From Rhodospirillaceae bacterium (GTDB lineage Bacteria > Pseudomonadota > Alphaproteobacteria > Dongiales > Dongiaceae), in contig SSEL01000012.1 in assembly GCA_008012315.1 (NCBI GenBank), forward strand, positions 205,844-269,843: 64,000 nt of DNA. The letters are read 5' to 3'. Below the pieces are notes generated by a model. It was given only the letters and a program-made list of their open reading frames with translations. It did no database searches and was not told the origin of the DNA. Both the position numbers and the translations under genes were made by a program. Each line of letters starts with the position of its first letter. The stretch's first letter is position 1. Of this stretch, positions 56,555 through 64,000 are shown one piece after another.

Positions 56555-57997
56555 GTGTCTGAACGTTCCAGCGATTCGATCGTCGAATTCCGGACGATCG
56601 AAATGATTTCGGAGGGGGAGCGGCACGGCTCTCCGTCCAATCAGTTTACACTTTGGTTCGGCGCCAATTTGCAGATTACGGCGGTCGTGGATGGCGCGCT
56701 TGCCATCGTCTTCGGCTCCGAAGCGTTGACGGCCATCATCGGCCTGCTGATCGGCAATATCCTTGGTGGCGCAATCATGGCGCTCCATTCCGCACAGGGC
56801 CCTCGGCTGGGCCTGCCGCAGATGATTTCCAGCAGGGCCCAGTTCGGCGTGAAGGGCGCGACGTTACCTTTGGTGCTCGTCGTTCTCATGTATCTCGGAT
56901 TTGCCGCGACCGGGACCGTTCTTTCGGGCCAGGCAATCAATTTAATATTTGGCGTCGCGAATCCTGAATTCGGCATCATCGCTTTCGGTGTGCTGACAGG
57001 CGTCGTCGCGATTATCGGCTATCGCCTCATTCACGTCCTTGGCCGCATTGCCACGGTCGTCAGCATCCTTGGCTTCGGCTATCTCGCGATCCGGCTCTTC
57101 GGTCACTATGACATCCCGCAGGTATTTGGTCAGAAGCCTTTTTCCATCGCTTCCCTCCTTCTGACGATCTCGCTCTCAGCGGGCTGGCAGATGACGTATG
57201 CTCCATACGTTGCCGATTATTCCCGCTATCTGCCGTCAAATACGAGCAATGCTGCAACCTTCTGGAATAGCCTGCTCGGTAGCGCCATCGGCGCACAATT
57301 GGCGATGACGTTCGGTGTTCTGGTGGCCGCAGTCGGTGCTGGCTTCCTGAAAAATCAGGTGGGCTTCATGGGCGAGCTCGCGGGCGCCAGCGTCGCGATC
57401 GTTGTCTACTTCGTTATCGTCATGGGCAAGTTGACCATCAACTGCCTGAATGCATATGGCGGGTTCATGACCATGCTGACGACTGTCACCTCCTTCAGCA
57501 AAGAGCGGCGGATTTCGCAAGCTACTCGCATCGCCTATATTGTGACCTTTGTCGCACTATCGGTCGTCGTGGCACTTTTTGCCAGCAACGACTTCTTGGC
57601 GAACTTCAAGAATTTTGTGCTGCTGCTGCTCGCCGTTTTCGTGCCCTGGAGCGCGATCAATCTTGTCGATTACTACCTGATTTCAAAGGAGCGTGTCGAC
57701 ATCCCGGCTTTGTATGATCCCAATGGCCGCTACGGCGCCTATAACTGGGGCACCCTTGGCTGTTATATCATCGGCATTCTGGTGCAGATACCGTTCCTCA
57801 ACCAAGCTATGTACCAAGGCGTTCTATCACGCATGCTCGGCGACGCTGATATCTCCTGGATTGTCAGCCTGATCGTAACCTCGGTTCTGTATTATGCATG
57901 GGCTCGGAAGACGCAGAGGGTACCCGATCGAATGATCCTGCCGGCAGATCGCGCTGATACGGTCGCAGGTTCCGGGCTAGATACCATCCGCGCATAG
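56555..57997 (+). CDS. NCS1-family purine/cytosine permease-like transporter
   Basis: 480 aa, GTG start. About 12 hydrophobic segments; the family motifs NQFTLWFGANLQITAVVDG at the N-terminus and APYVADYSRYLPSNTS are present. Transports a nucleobase, allantoin, hydantoin or thiamine-like compound with Na+ or H+. No matching catabolic gene is nearby, so the substrate is open. Slightly more A/T-rich than its neighbours. Confidence 0.85.
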   Translation: MSERSSDSIVEFRTIEMISEGERHGSPSNQFTLWFGANLQITAVVDGALAIVFGSEALTAIIGLLIGNILGGAIMALHSAQGPRLGLPQMISSRAQFGVKGATLPLVLVVLMYLGFAATGTVLSGQAINLIFGVANPEFGIIAFGVLTGVVAIIGYRLIHVLGRIATVVSILGFGYLAIRLFGHYDIPQVFGQKPFSIASLLLTISLSAGWQMTYAPYVADYSRYLPSNTSNAATFWNSLLGSAIGAQLAMTFGVLVAAVGAGFLKNQVGFMGELAGASVAIVVYFVIVMGKLTINCLNAYGGFMTMLTTVTSFSKERRISQATRIAYIVTFVALSVVVALFASNDFLANFKNFVLLLLAVFVPWSAINLVDYYLISKERVDIPALYDPNGRYGAYNWGTLGCYIIGILVQIPFLNQAMYQGVLSRMLGDADISWIVSLIVTSVLYYAWARKTQRVPDRMILPADRADTVAGSGLDTIRA

Positions 57998-58008
57998 TCA
58001 ACTCGCGC

Positions 58009-58030
58009 CCTCCATCTTATTGAATGGAGG
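58009..58030. terminator. Hairpin after the NCS1 permease
   Basis: CCTCCAT (58009-58015) pairs with ATGGAGG (58024-58030). A second hairpin, AGAGGAA with TTCCTCT, follows at about 58045-58075. Neither has a T-run. Confidence 0.4.
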
Positions 58031-58189
58031 CGGATTCCGGTCATAAGAGGAATTGCTCCGGCGGTTCCTCTCGTGATCGTCTGACTCTAGGTGCTTATTC
58101 ACAGATATGTGAGTCGGGGAAGGAGAATTCTTCCCTTCGCTTAAGCCCCGGTTAACGGTTTCCCGGTGAAATGCCATGGGTAGCAAATC

Positions 58190-60244
58190 ATGGCAGACGA
58201 GACCGATTCCATCCTGCTGGCCGGGCGATATGAAATTCTACCGGACGAGCCTTTGCCGCACCTGGATTCGCCGGGCGCGATGGCATTTGCCGTGCGCGAT
58301 CACCAGGAGGCCGGCAAGCAGCTTTTTGCCCTGATCGCGCCGGGCCATTTGCCGTGCCGTGCTTTCCAGTTCGCCACCCAGACGATGAATCCGCTGACGG
58401 TGCTGTGGCCGGTCAGCGCCGGTATCGTCGATTGGCGTCTCAGCGGGGGCGGCGAGGGCGAGAATGATGGCGATGCCCTCTGGGGGCGGCGGCCGGTCTT
58501 GGTTTTCCGTCCGCCGACCGGCGAACGCATCATTCCGATGACAAGCAATGGCGGCCTCAACACCGCCTTGCCGCAATGGACCGAGAGCCAGATCATCAAG
58601 CAGTTGCTGCAACCGATCGTGAGGGCCCTGCGCGATCTGTCGGCATCGGGTATCACCCATCGGGCAATCCGGCCGGACAATCTTTTCTATCAGCTCGGCG
58701 ATTCCGGCGCCGTCATGCTGGGCGAGTGTTTCAGCATGCCGCCCGGCTATGCGCAGCCGGCGATTTTCGAAACCATCGAAAGCGGCAGCGCGCATCCTTA
58801 TGGCCGCCCGACCGGCAGCCAGTCGGACGATCTCTACGCCCTCGGTGTGCTCTGCGTGATGTTCTATCTGGGCCGCAATCCGCTGGCCGGGATGAGCGAC
58901 GAGCAGATCACGCTCGCCAAGATCAATTACGGTTCCTTCGCCGCCTTGGCGGGGCGCGAGAAGCTGCCGCCTTCGTTGACCGAGGCCTTGCGCGGCCTGC
59001 TCAACGACAAGGTGACGGAACGCTGGAACCTGCGGACGCTGGAATCCTGGCTCGACGGGCAGCATTTCAATCCGGTCCTGCCGTATCTGCCGCAACGCGC
59101 CACCCGGCCGATCAATTTCGCCGGCGTCGATCATTTCAACCGGCCCTCTATCGGCCATGCGATGGCGTGGAATTGGAGCGAGGCGATTTCGCTGGTCGAC
59201 AAGCCGGATTTCGAAAACTGGATGCGGCGCAGCTTCAATGACGAAAAGATCAATGAAGCGCTGGTCAAGATCCGCGCCATGGCGCAGGGCTATGGTCCCA
59301 ATGCCACCATGCGCGACCGGCTGGTCGGCCGGCTCGTCCTCTTCCTGGGCCAGCCGGTACCGATCTGCTATCGCGATATCCGCGTCTGCCTCACCGGCAT
59401 GTCGACATTGCTGGCGGAGATTCTCGACAAGCGCGACCTGCTCAATCAATTCGCCGAGATGATGCGCGCCAAACTGCCGCAGGCCTGGATCCAGGAACAG
59501 GCAAGCTTGCGGCCGGAACAGATCCAGGCGCTGAAGCCGCTGGACGAGGCGGAGAAATATCTCGACCGGGCGGGTTATGGCTATGGTATCGAGCGCGCGC
59601 TTTATGAGCTCGACCCCAACATGCCGTGCCGTAGCGCCCTGATCGGCGATTTCTATGTCACGCATCTGCGCGATCTGCTGCCGGCTTTGGATGCGGCGCT
59701 GCCGGGTGTCGAGAGCGGCACCAAGCCGATCGACCGGCATATCGCCGCTTTCATCGCCGCCGGCCTCAAGCGCTCGATCGACCGCGAAATGGCGGCGCTC
59801 AACAATGCGGCGACGGGTGCCGCCCAGGCGATTGCCATCCTCAACCTGCTGGCGATCGTGCAGGGCGTTCATCCCAACATCAAGCTGCCTCACCTGGCGC
59901 AGGCGATGAAGGATTTGCTGCAGCCGGTGATTGCCAGTTTCCACCTGACCGGCACGCGCGAGCATGTGCAGAAACAGTTGGACCGCCATGTCAATGCCTG
60001 CGATTTCGGCGCCATGCTGGTGCTGTTCGACCCGGAGGGACCGCTGCGGCGCGGCGACGAGATCGGCTTCACGGCCGCGAAGCATGCCTATCGCAGCAAG
60101 TCGAAGGAGATTGACTGGATCGAGGATGGCGGATTGACGGAGGCGGACCGCGTCCGGCTCATCGCCCATCGCACCGCCGCGGTGACCTCCGCTTTCGCCG
60201 CCAGCGTCGGGCTGGCGATTTTCGCCATGCTGATGGTGCTATAG
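58190..60244 (+). CDS. Membrane-anchored pseudokinase
   Basis: 684 aa. The N-terminal 300 residues have a protein-kinase layout, but catalytic signatures are lost: the beta3 lysine region reads LFALIAP, HRD reads HRAIRPDN (157-164, Ala in place of the catalytic Asp), and DFG reads GEC (178-180). The C-lobe features are kept (SDDLYALGVLCVMFYLGRNP, 212-231, and RWNLRTLESWL, 278-288). A long alpha-helical region follows (about 330-650) and a C-terminal membrane helix (about 660-683). Probably a scaffold at the membrane. The next gene (10-nt gap) encodes a small membrane protein and is likely a partner. Confidence 0.82.
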   Translation: MADETDSILLAGRYEILPDEPLPHLDSPGAMAFAVRDHQEAGKQLFALIAPGHLPCRAFQFATQTMNPLTVLWPVSAGIVDWRLSGGGEGENDGDALWGRRPVLVFRPPTGERIIPMTSNGGLNTALPQWTESQIIKQLLQPIVRALRDLSASGITHRAIRPDNLFYQLGDSGAVMLGECFSMPPGYAQPAIFETIESGSAHPYGRPTGSQSDDLYALGVLCVMFYLGRNPLAGMSDEQITLAKINYGSFAALAGREKLPPSLTEALRGLLNDKVTERWNLRTLESWLDGQHFNPVLPYLPQRATRPINFAGVDHFNRPSIGHAMAWNWSEAISLVDKPDFENWMRRSFNDEKINEALVKIRAMAQGYGPNATMRDRLVGRLVLFLGQPVPICYRDIRVCLTGMSTLLAEILDKRDLLNQFAEMMRAKLPQAWIQEQASLRPEQIQALKPLDEAEKYLDRAGYGYGIERALYELDPNMPCRSALIGDFYVTHLRDLLPALDAALPGVESGTKPIDRHIAAFIAAGLKRSIDREMAALNNAATGAAQAIAILNLLAIVQGVHPNIKLPHLAQAMKDLLQPVIASFHLTGTREHVQKQLDRHVNACDFGAMLVLFDPEGPLRRGDEIGFTAAKHAYRSKSKEIDWIEDGGLTEADRVRLIAHRTAAVTSAFAASVGLAIFAMLMVL

Positions 60245-60254
60245 GAGGGCCGTT

Positions 60255-60728
60255 ATGGCAGCCATGGAACAGACGCAATTCGGCCTCCGCCCGAAACTTA
60301 TGCTCATTCTGCTGGTGCCGCTCGCATTGGTGTTCCTGCCGACGACGGCGGTGCTGACAGTCGGCATGATTCCGACCCTGGTCGCTTTCGTGGTCGACGG
60401 ATCCAAGCGGCGCTATCTCACCATCACCGTCGGCGGCCTCAACCTGGTGGGCTCGCTGTATTTCCTGCACCAGCTCTGGACGCTCGGCCAGGGTCTCGGC
60501 GATATCCGCATCGTCCTCGGCAACAGCTATGGCTGGCTGGCATCATTGAGCGGCGCGGCCTGCGGCTGGCTGCTTTTTCTCGCCATGCCTTTCATCATCG
60601 GGCACATCGCGGCGGCGGAAGCCCGCATCCGCCTCTATACCCTTCGCCGCGAACAGGAAAAGCTGGTCCAGGATTGGGGCCAGCAGGTCACGGGCGCAAA
60701 CAGCGACGAAGCGCCGGCCGAAGCCTGA
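60255..60728 (+). CDS. Small multi-pass membrane protein, likely partner of the pseudokinase
   Basis: 157 aa. Hydrophobic segments at about 14-32, 33-50, 55-75 and 92-115, then a basic helical tail (ARIRLYTLRREQEKLVQDW). No recognised family. Ten nt after the pseudokinase stop, so co-transcribed. A hairpin follows at 60760-60793. Confidence 0.7.
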   Translation: MAAMEQTQFGLRPKLMLILLVPLALVFLPTTAVLTVGMIPTLVAFVVDGSKRRYLTITVGGLNLVGSLYFLHQLWTLGQGLGDIRIVLGNSYGWLASLSGAACGWLLFLAMPFIIGHIAAAEARIRLYTLRREQEKLVQDWGQQVTGANSDEAPAEA

Positions 60729-60759
60729 GGCCGCCATCTAAACAAATCGGAGATCGAAA

Positions 60760-60793
60760 ATGCCGCTCCCGAGCCCTGGCTTGGGGGCGGCAT
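60760..60793. terminator. Hairpin after the pseudokinase operon
   Basis: ATGCCGCTCCC (60760-60770) pairs with GGGGGCGGCAT (60783-60793) with one G-T pair. No T-run. It precedes the autotransporter gene. Confidence 0.55.
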
Positions 60794-60992
60794 CATCGTA
60801 TGCCATCGCGATACCTCGCGCTGGGCGGTCAAGCGAAGCGAACTATATGATTTTAAATGGAAATTTAGCCTGGGATTAAGTGCTTATTAGGCTTTGGATC
60901 CGTAAATGATCGTCCCGAAGAACATGAGGTTCTTCGTTGCTAAGCCTGAATGACGCCGCTGCGTGTCGCTCGATACGATTGGGAACGACTAC

Positions 60993-63971
60993 ATGAAAAT
61001 GAAGCGTGCCGGCCTCCTGGCCGGATCGGCCCTTCTGGCGCTGACGCCTGTTGGCATGCCTGTGGCCGCCTGGACACTTGGCGCCGTGGCTGTTGCCGGT
61101 GCGACAAGCGTCATCGGTATGCCGGCTTTTGCCGCCGGTGGAAACGGCGGTGGTGGAGCAACGGGGGGCCAGGCACCGGGCGATGCCGGGGCGGACGCCT
61201 CTACTCCAGCCGGCGGTGGCGGTGGTGGCGCTGCGGGCGGTGGCATCGGCGGTGCCGGCAGCGATATCTTTGGCTTTCCCGCTACCATTGGTGGCCAGAC
61301 TCCCGGCGAAAACGGTGCCGATGGCAAATCCGCCGGCGGTGCTGGCGGTGCCGGCGGCGCGCATGGCTACGATGATACGGTGTCCGGAGGGCTATCTCCC
61401 TTCGACAACAGCGTGACGGTACAGGGCGGCAATGGCGGCAACGGTGGTGCCGGCTTCGGCGCGCTCGGTGGCGGTGGCGGCGGTGAGGGCGGCTATGGCG
61501 CCTTTATTTCGAACACCGGCGCAAGCAGCAACACCGGCCAAGTTCTCGGCGGTACCGGCGGCGATGGCGGTGCCGATGAAGATAAAAGTGCCGTTGGCGG
61601 CGGCGGTGGCGATGGCGGTGCCGGCATCTATTTCTCCGGCGCTGGCGCCTCGTTCACCAATACGGGGACCGTCAAAGGCGGTCAGGGTGGCAGTGGCGGC
61701 CTCGATCTTTCGGTGGGCGGCGATGCTGGCGATGGCGGCATCGGCATTTGGTTCGGGGCGGGCGGCGGCGCGATCGTCAATACCGGGACGATTGCCGGCG
61801 GGGCGGCCGGGCTTGCGGGCAATGTCCTTAATGCCAGGGGCGGCGCGGGTATCGAAGGCGCCGATCTCACCATCACCAATAACGGGCAGATCAGCGGCGG
61901 TTTGAATGGCGACGGTTCGCGGGCCGCGGCCATTCAGTTCACCGGCGGCGCCAATAGCCTCACCGTGGAATCAGGTTCCGATATCATCGGCGCCGTCGAT
62001 GCCACCGCCGGCAAGAATGACATGCTGACTCTGGGTGGCAAGGTCGATGGCAGCTTCGATGTCAGCACGATCGGCCCGCAATATCAGGGTTTCGAATCGT
62101 TCACCGTGGACGCACATAGTGCCTGGACGTTGACGGGCACCACGAAGGAAACGACGAATTGGGTAGTTTCCAATGGCGCTCTCCAGGTCAGCGATGATGC
62201 CAGTCTCGGAGCCGCGGGCTCAACCGTGACGCTGGATGGCGGCCAGTTCCATACCCTGGCGGATCTGTCCCTGTCGCATGATATGAATGTCACGGGCATC
62301 AGCGATTTCAATACGGACGTCTACGATGTGACGATGGACGGCCAATTGTCGGGCGGAGCGCAGTTGAACAAATTCGGCAGCGGCACGCTGATTTTGACTG
62401 CGGATAGCAGCGGCTATGCTGCCCCGATCGCGATCGGCTTCGGCACGGTGATGATCGGCGATGCCAGCCATACCGGCGCGGCCGTTGGCGGCGATGTCAA
62501 TCTCTCGCCGAACGGCACCCTGGCCGGCTATGGCCTGGTGGGCGGCAATGTCAGCAATGTCAGCGGCGGTATCGTCGCACCGGGCGGCCTGGGCACGGCA
62601 GATGCCGATATCGGCACGCTCAAAGTGGCTGGCAATTATGATCAATCCAGCACCAGTACCCTGCGCATCGTGGTGACGCCGAACGGTGCCTCGCACCTGG
62701 CCGTGAACGGCATGGCGGATCTCGGCGACGGCAACCTCAAACTGGTCTTCGCCCCGGGTACCTATACCACGACCAATCGGACGATCATGAGCAGTGCCGG
62801 TTTGAACAACTCGAGATTCGATCCGGTGGTGCAGCAGAATGGCGGTGGCGCCTATGGCGGCATCGATTACGACGCCACTGACGTGACGCTGCATGTGCTT
62901 GATGGGTCCGACAGCGGCGGCACGGTGACGGTTGCGCCGGAGAACGGCCAGGTGATGGGCTCGACGAGCACCACGGTGGTGCTGGGGGCGCAGGCCTCGA
63001 CTCGGGCGCTGTTCGGCCACTTGAATGATCGGCGCCTCGGTACGACCGATGACAGCCTGCGCACGGCCTTTGCCGGCAGCAATCCCAAGCAGCTTGCTTT
63101 TGCCGGCGATCTTGCCGAGTTGAACGAGGTGCTGGCGGAACTGCCGCAGGCTTTGGCGCAGAATGGCGGCTGGTTCCGCGCCATCGGCGGTTTCGGCTCG
63201 ATCGACGGCAATAACGGCGCATCCGACATCAACAGCTATGGCGGTGGCTTCATGGCGGGCTATGACCGCCAGGTCACCGATACCTTGCTGCTGGGTGCCG
63301 CGGTCGGCTTCAGCCGCACGCAGATCGAACAGGATGGCAGCGATGCCACGGTGAACACGCCGCGCCTGAGCTTGTACAGCAGCTACCAGTACCAGCATGT
63401 CGCCCTCGATCTCAGCCTCGGCTATGGCTATGACCGGATCAAGATGCGTAACCAGAGCGCCGGCGGCACGGCGAAGTCCGAGCATGACGCCCATGAATTG
63501 GTGGCGGCGGTGCAGGCGGGTTATGCGATCGACCTGCCGTCGAATGTGGTGCTGACGCCGCGGGTCGGTGTCGACTACCTGCATCTCTTTGAGGATGGCT
63601 ACAAGGAGAGCGGGGCGGGTGCTTTCGATCTCGAGGCCGAGAGCAGCGACACGGATTCCTTGAAGCCCCATGTGGGCGTGAGTGTCGCCAAGACCTTCGC
63701 CACCGACAATGGTTGGAACCTGACACCGGAGATGAGCCTGACCTATAGCCGCGAGATGCTGGATGACAGCCATCAGGCGCAGGTGCTGGTGGGTGGTGGC
63801 AGCTTCACCGTCGAAGGTGTCAAGCTGACCCGCGACGAGCTGGCGTTGGGCACCGAATTGACGGCCCAGATGAGCCAGACCTTCGAACTGTTCAGCGGCT
63901 ACACGGCGGTCCTGCCGATCGGCAACACCGTCAGCCACAACTTCGAGGCGGGCTTGCGCGCCGAGTTTTAA
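60993..63971 (+). CDS. Glycine-rich autotransporter (type Va)
   Basis: 992 aa from ATG 60993; the frame is open from 60963. An extended signal (MKMKRAGLLAGSALLALTP...FAAGG) with two hydrophobic runs. A glycine-rich passenger (about 47-330) of GGxGG/GGAG-type repeats, a beta-helix-like region with repeated INNTG/VTxxxxS-type strands, and a C-terminal barrel (about 740-992, NGGWFRAIGGFGSIDGNNG to FEAGLRAEF) ending in Phe. The passenger is exported and displayed or released. Passenger function unknown; adhesion is common in the family. Confidence 0.88.
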   Translation: MKMKRAGLLAGSALLALTPVGMPVAAWTLGAVAVAGATSVIGMPAFAAGGNGGGGATGGQAPGDAGADASTPAGGGGGGAAGGGIGGAGSDIFGFPATIGGQTPGENGADGKSAGGAGGAGGAHGYDDTVSGGLSPFDNSVTVQGGNGGNGGAGFGALGGGGGGEGGYGAFISNTGASSNTGQVLGGTGGDGGADEDKSAVGGGGGDGGAGIYFSGAGASFTNTGTVKGGQGGSGGLDLSVGGDAGDGGIGIWFGAGGGAIVNTGTIAGGAAGLAGNVLNARGGAGIEGADLTITNNGQISGGLNGDGSRAAAIQFTGGANSLTVESGSDIIGAVDATAGKNDMLTLGGKVDGSFDVSTIGPQYQGFESFTVDAHSAWTLTGTTKETTNWVVSNGALQVSDDASLGAAGSTVTLDGGQFHTLADLSLSHDMNVTGISDFNTDVYDVTMDGQLSGGAQLNKFGSGTLILTADSSGYAAPIAIGFGTVMIGDASHTGAAVGGDVNLSPNGTLAGYGLVGGNVSNVSGGIVAPGGLGTADADIGTLKVAGNYDQSSTSTLRIVVTPNGASHLAVNGMADLGDGNLKLVFAPGTYTTTNRTIMSSAGLNNSRFDPVVQQNGGGAYGGIDYDATDVTLHVLDGSDSGGTVTVAPENGQVMGSTSTTVVLGAQASTRALFGHLNDRRLGTTDDSLRTAFAGSNPKQLAFAGDLAELNEVLAELPQALAQNGGWFRAIGGFGSIDGNNGASDINSYGGGFMAGYDRQVTDTLLLGAAVGFSRTQIEQDGSDATVNTPRLSLYSSYQYQHVALDLSLGYGYDRIKMRNQSAGGTAKSEHDAHELVAAVQAGYAIDLPSNVVLTPRVGVDYLHLFEDGYKESGAGAFDLEAESSDTDSLKPHVGVSVAKTFATDNGWNLTPEMSLTYSREMLDDSHQAQVLVGGGSFTVEGVKLTRDELALGTELTAQMSQTFELFSGYTAVLPIGNTVSHNFEAGLRAEF

Positions 63972-64000
63972 GGCCACCAGCCCGCACCCCCACCCTAACC
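63972..64000. repeat. Possible start of a third CCCTCACC-type element (window edge)
   Basis: The last 29 nt (GCACCCCCACCCTAACC) resemble the arm of the elements at 4416-4527 and 31902-31994. Only a fragment is visible, so the assignment is weak. Confidence 0.35.

Noticed and set aside
58238..60169. A 643-codon open frame on the minus strand opposite the pseudokinase
   Set aside because: High GC and codon bias on the real strand create long antisense frames. The plus-strand protein has recognisable domains and a good start.
61140..61900. Possible CRISPR-like repeats
   Set aside because: The repeats code for glycine-rich protein and vary in length and spacing.
62220..63977. A 585-codon minus-strand frame opposite the autotransporter
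   Set aside because: The plus-strand frame has a barrel signature and a signal peptide. The antisense frame has a composition typical of reverse-read GC-rich DNA.

Overview
The window looks like chromosomal DNA of a GC-rich alphaproteobacterium, most likely a Rhodospirillales-type genome. The evidence is gene order as much as gene content: a DUF4164-zapA-6S RNA block, a yebC-ruvCAB-ybgC-tolQRAB-pal-cpoB-tilS-ftsH-folP-glmM block, and a hisZ-purA pair. No rRNA, tRNA, CRISPR array, insertion sequence or integrase was recognised. Function calls rest on reading motifs and length, not on a database search.

Layout. 1-9.7 kb is accessory metabolism: the 5' part of a class I fructose-bisphosphate aldolase, a speB-like ureohydrolase and livK-like binding protein with a divergent LysR, sodC, a FlK-like thioesterase with an aldo/keto reductase, a small lipoprotein, and an ampR/class A beta-lactamase pair. 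9.7-18 kb is core: gap and tkt, then DUF4164, zapA, 6S RNA, a HerA-like ATPase, a MarR-GNAT fusion, fthC and a YmdB-type phosphodiesterase. 18-29.9 kb is a variable block inserted between ymdB and yebC: a chemoreceptor, LysR/HAD/oxidoreductase/SDR genes, an A/T-richer AAA+ ATPase plus metallopeptidase-VWA pair, lrgAB with a LysR, and a Rap1a/Tai-like exported protein. 29.9-46.6 kb is the core yebC-to-glmM block. 46.7-53.5 kb is accessory again: oxidoreductase/LysR, azlCD, MocR/DUF1127/PhzF and an exported HAD protein. 53.7-56.2 kb is hisZ-purA. 56.5-64 kb holds an NCS1 permease, a pseudokinase with a membrane partner, and a glycine-rich autotransporter.

How the genes work together. RuvABC resolves Holliday junctions. 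TolQRAB-Pal-CpoB couples inner-membrane energy to outer-membrane constriction at division, with ZapA acting at the Z-ring. FtsH, TilS, FolP and GlmM are housekeeping. Six LysR-type genes and one MocR-type gene sit beside the functions they probably control, most of them divergently, and several have visible inverted or direct repeats in the shared promoter region.

The strongest candidates for undescribed biology are: (1) the translationally coupled AAA+ / metallopeptidase-VWA pair, in which the second protein carries two copies of its peptidase-like module and the first copy has lost its zinc motif; (2) a lipoprotein between tolA and tolB that is a second copy of the TolA C-terminal domain, with an 85-nt 3' end identical to that of tolA; (3) a membrane-anchored pseudokinase lacking all three catalytic signatures, followed by a small membrane protein.
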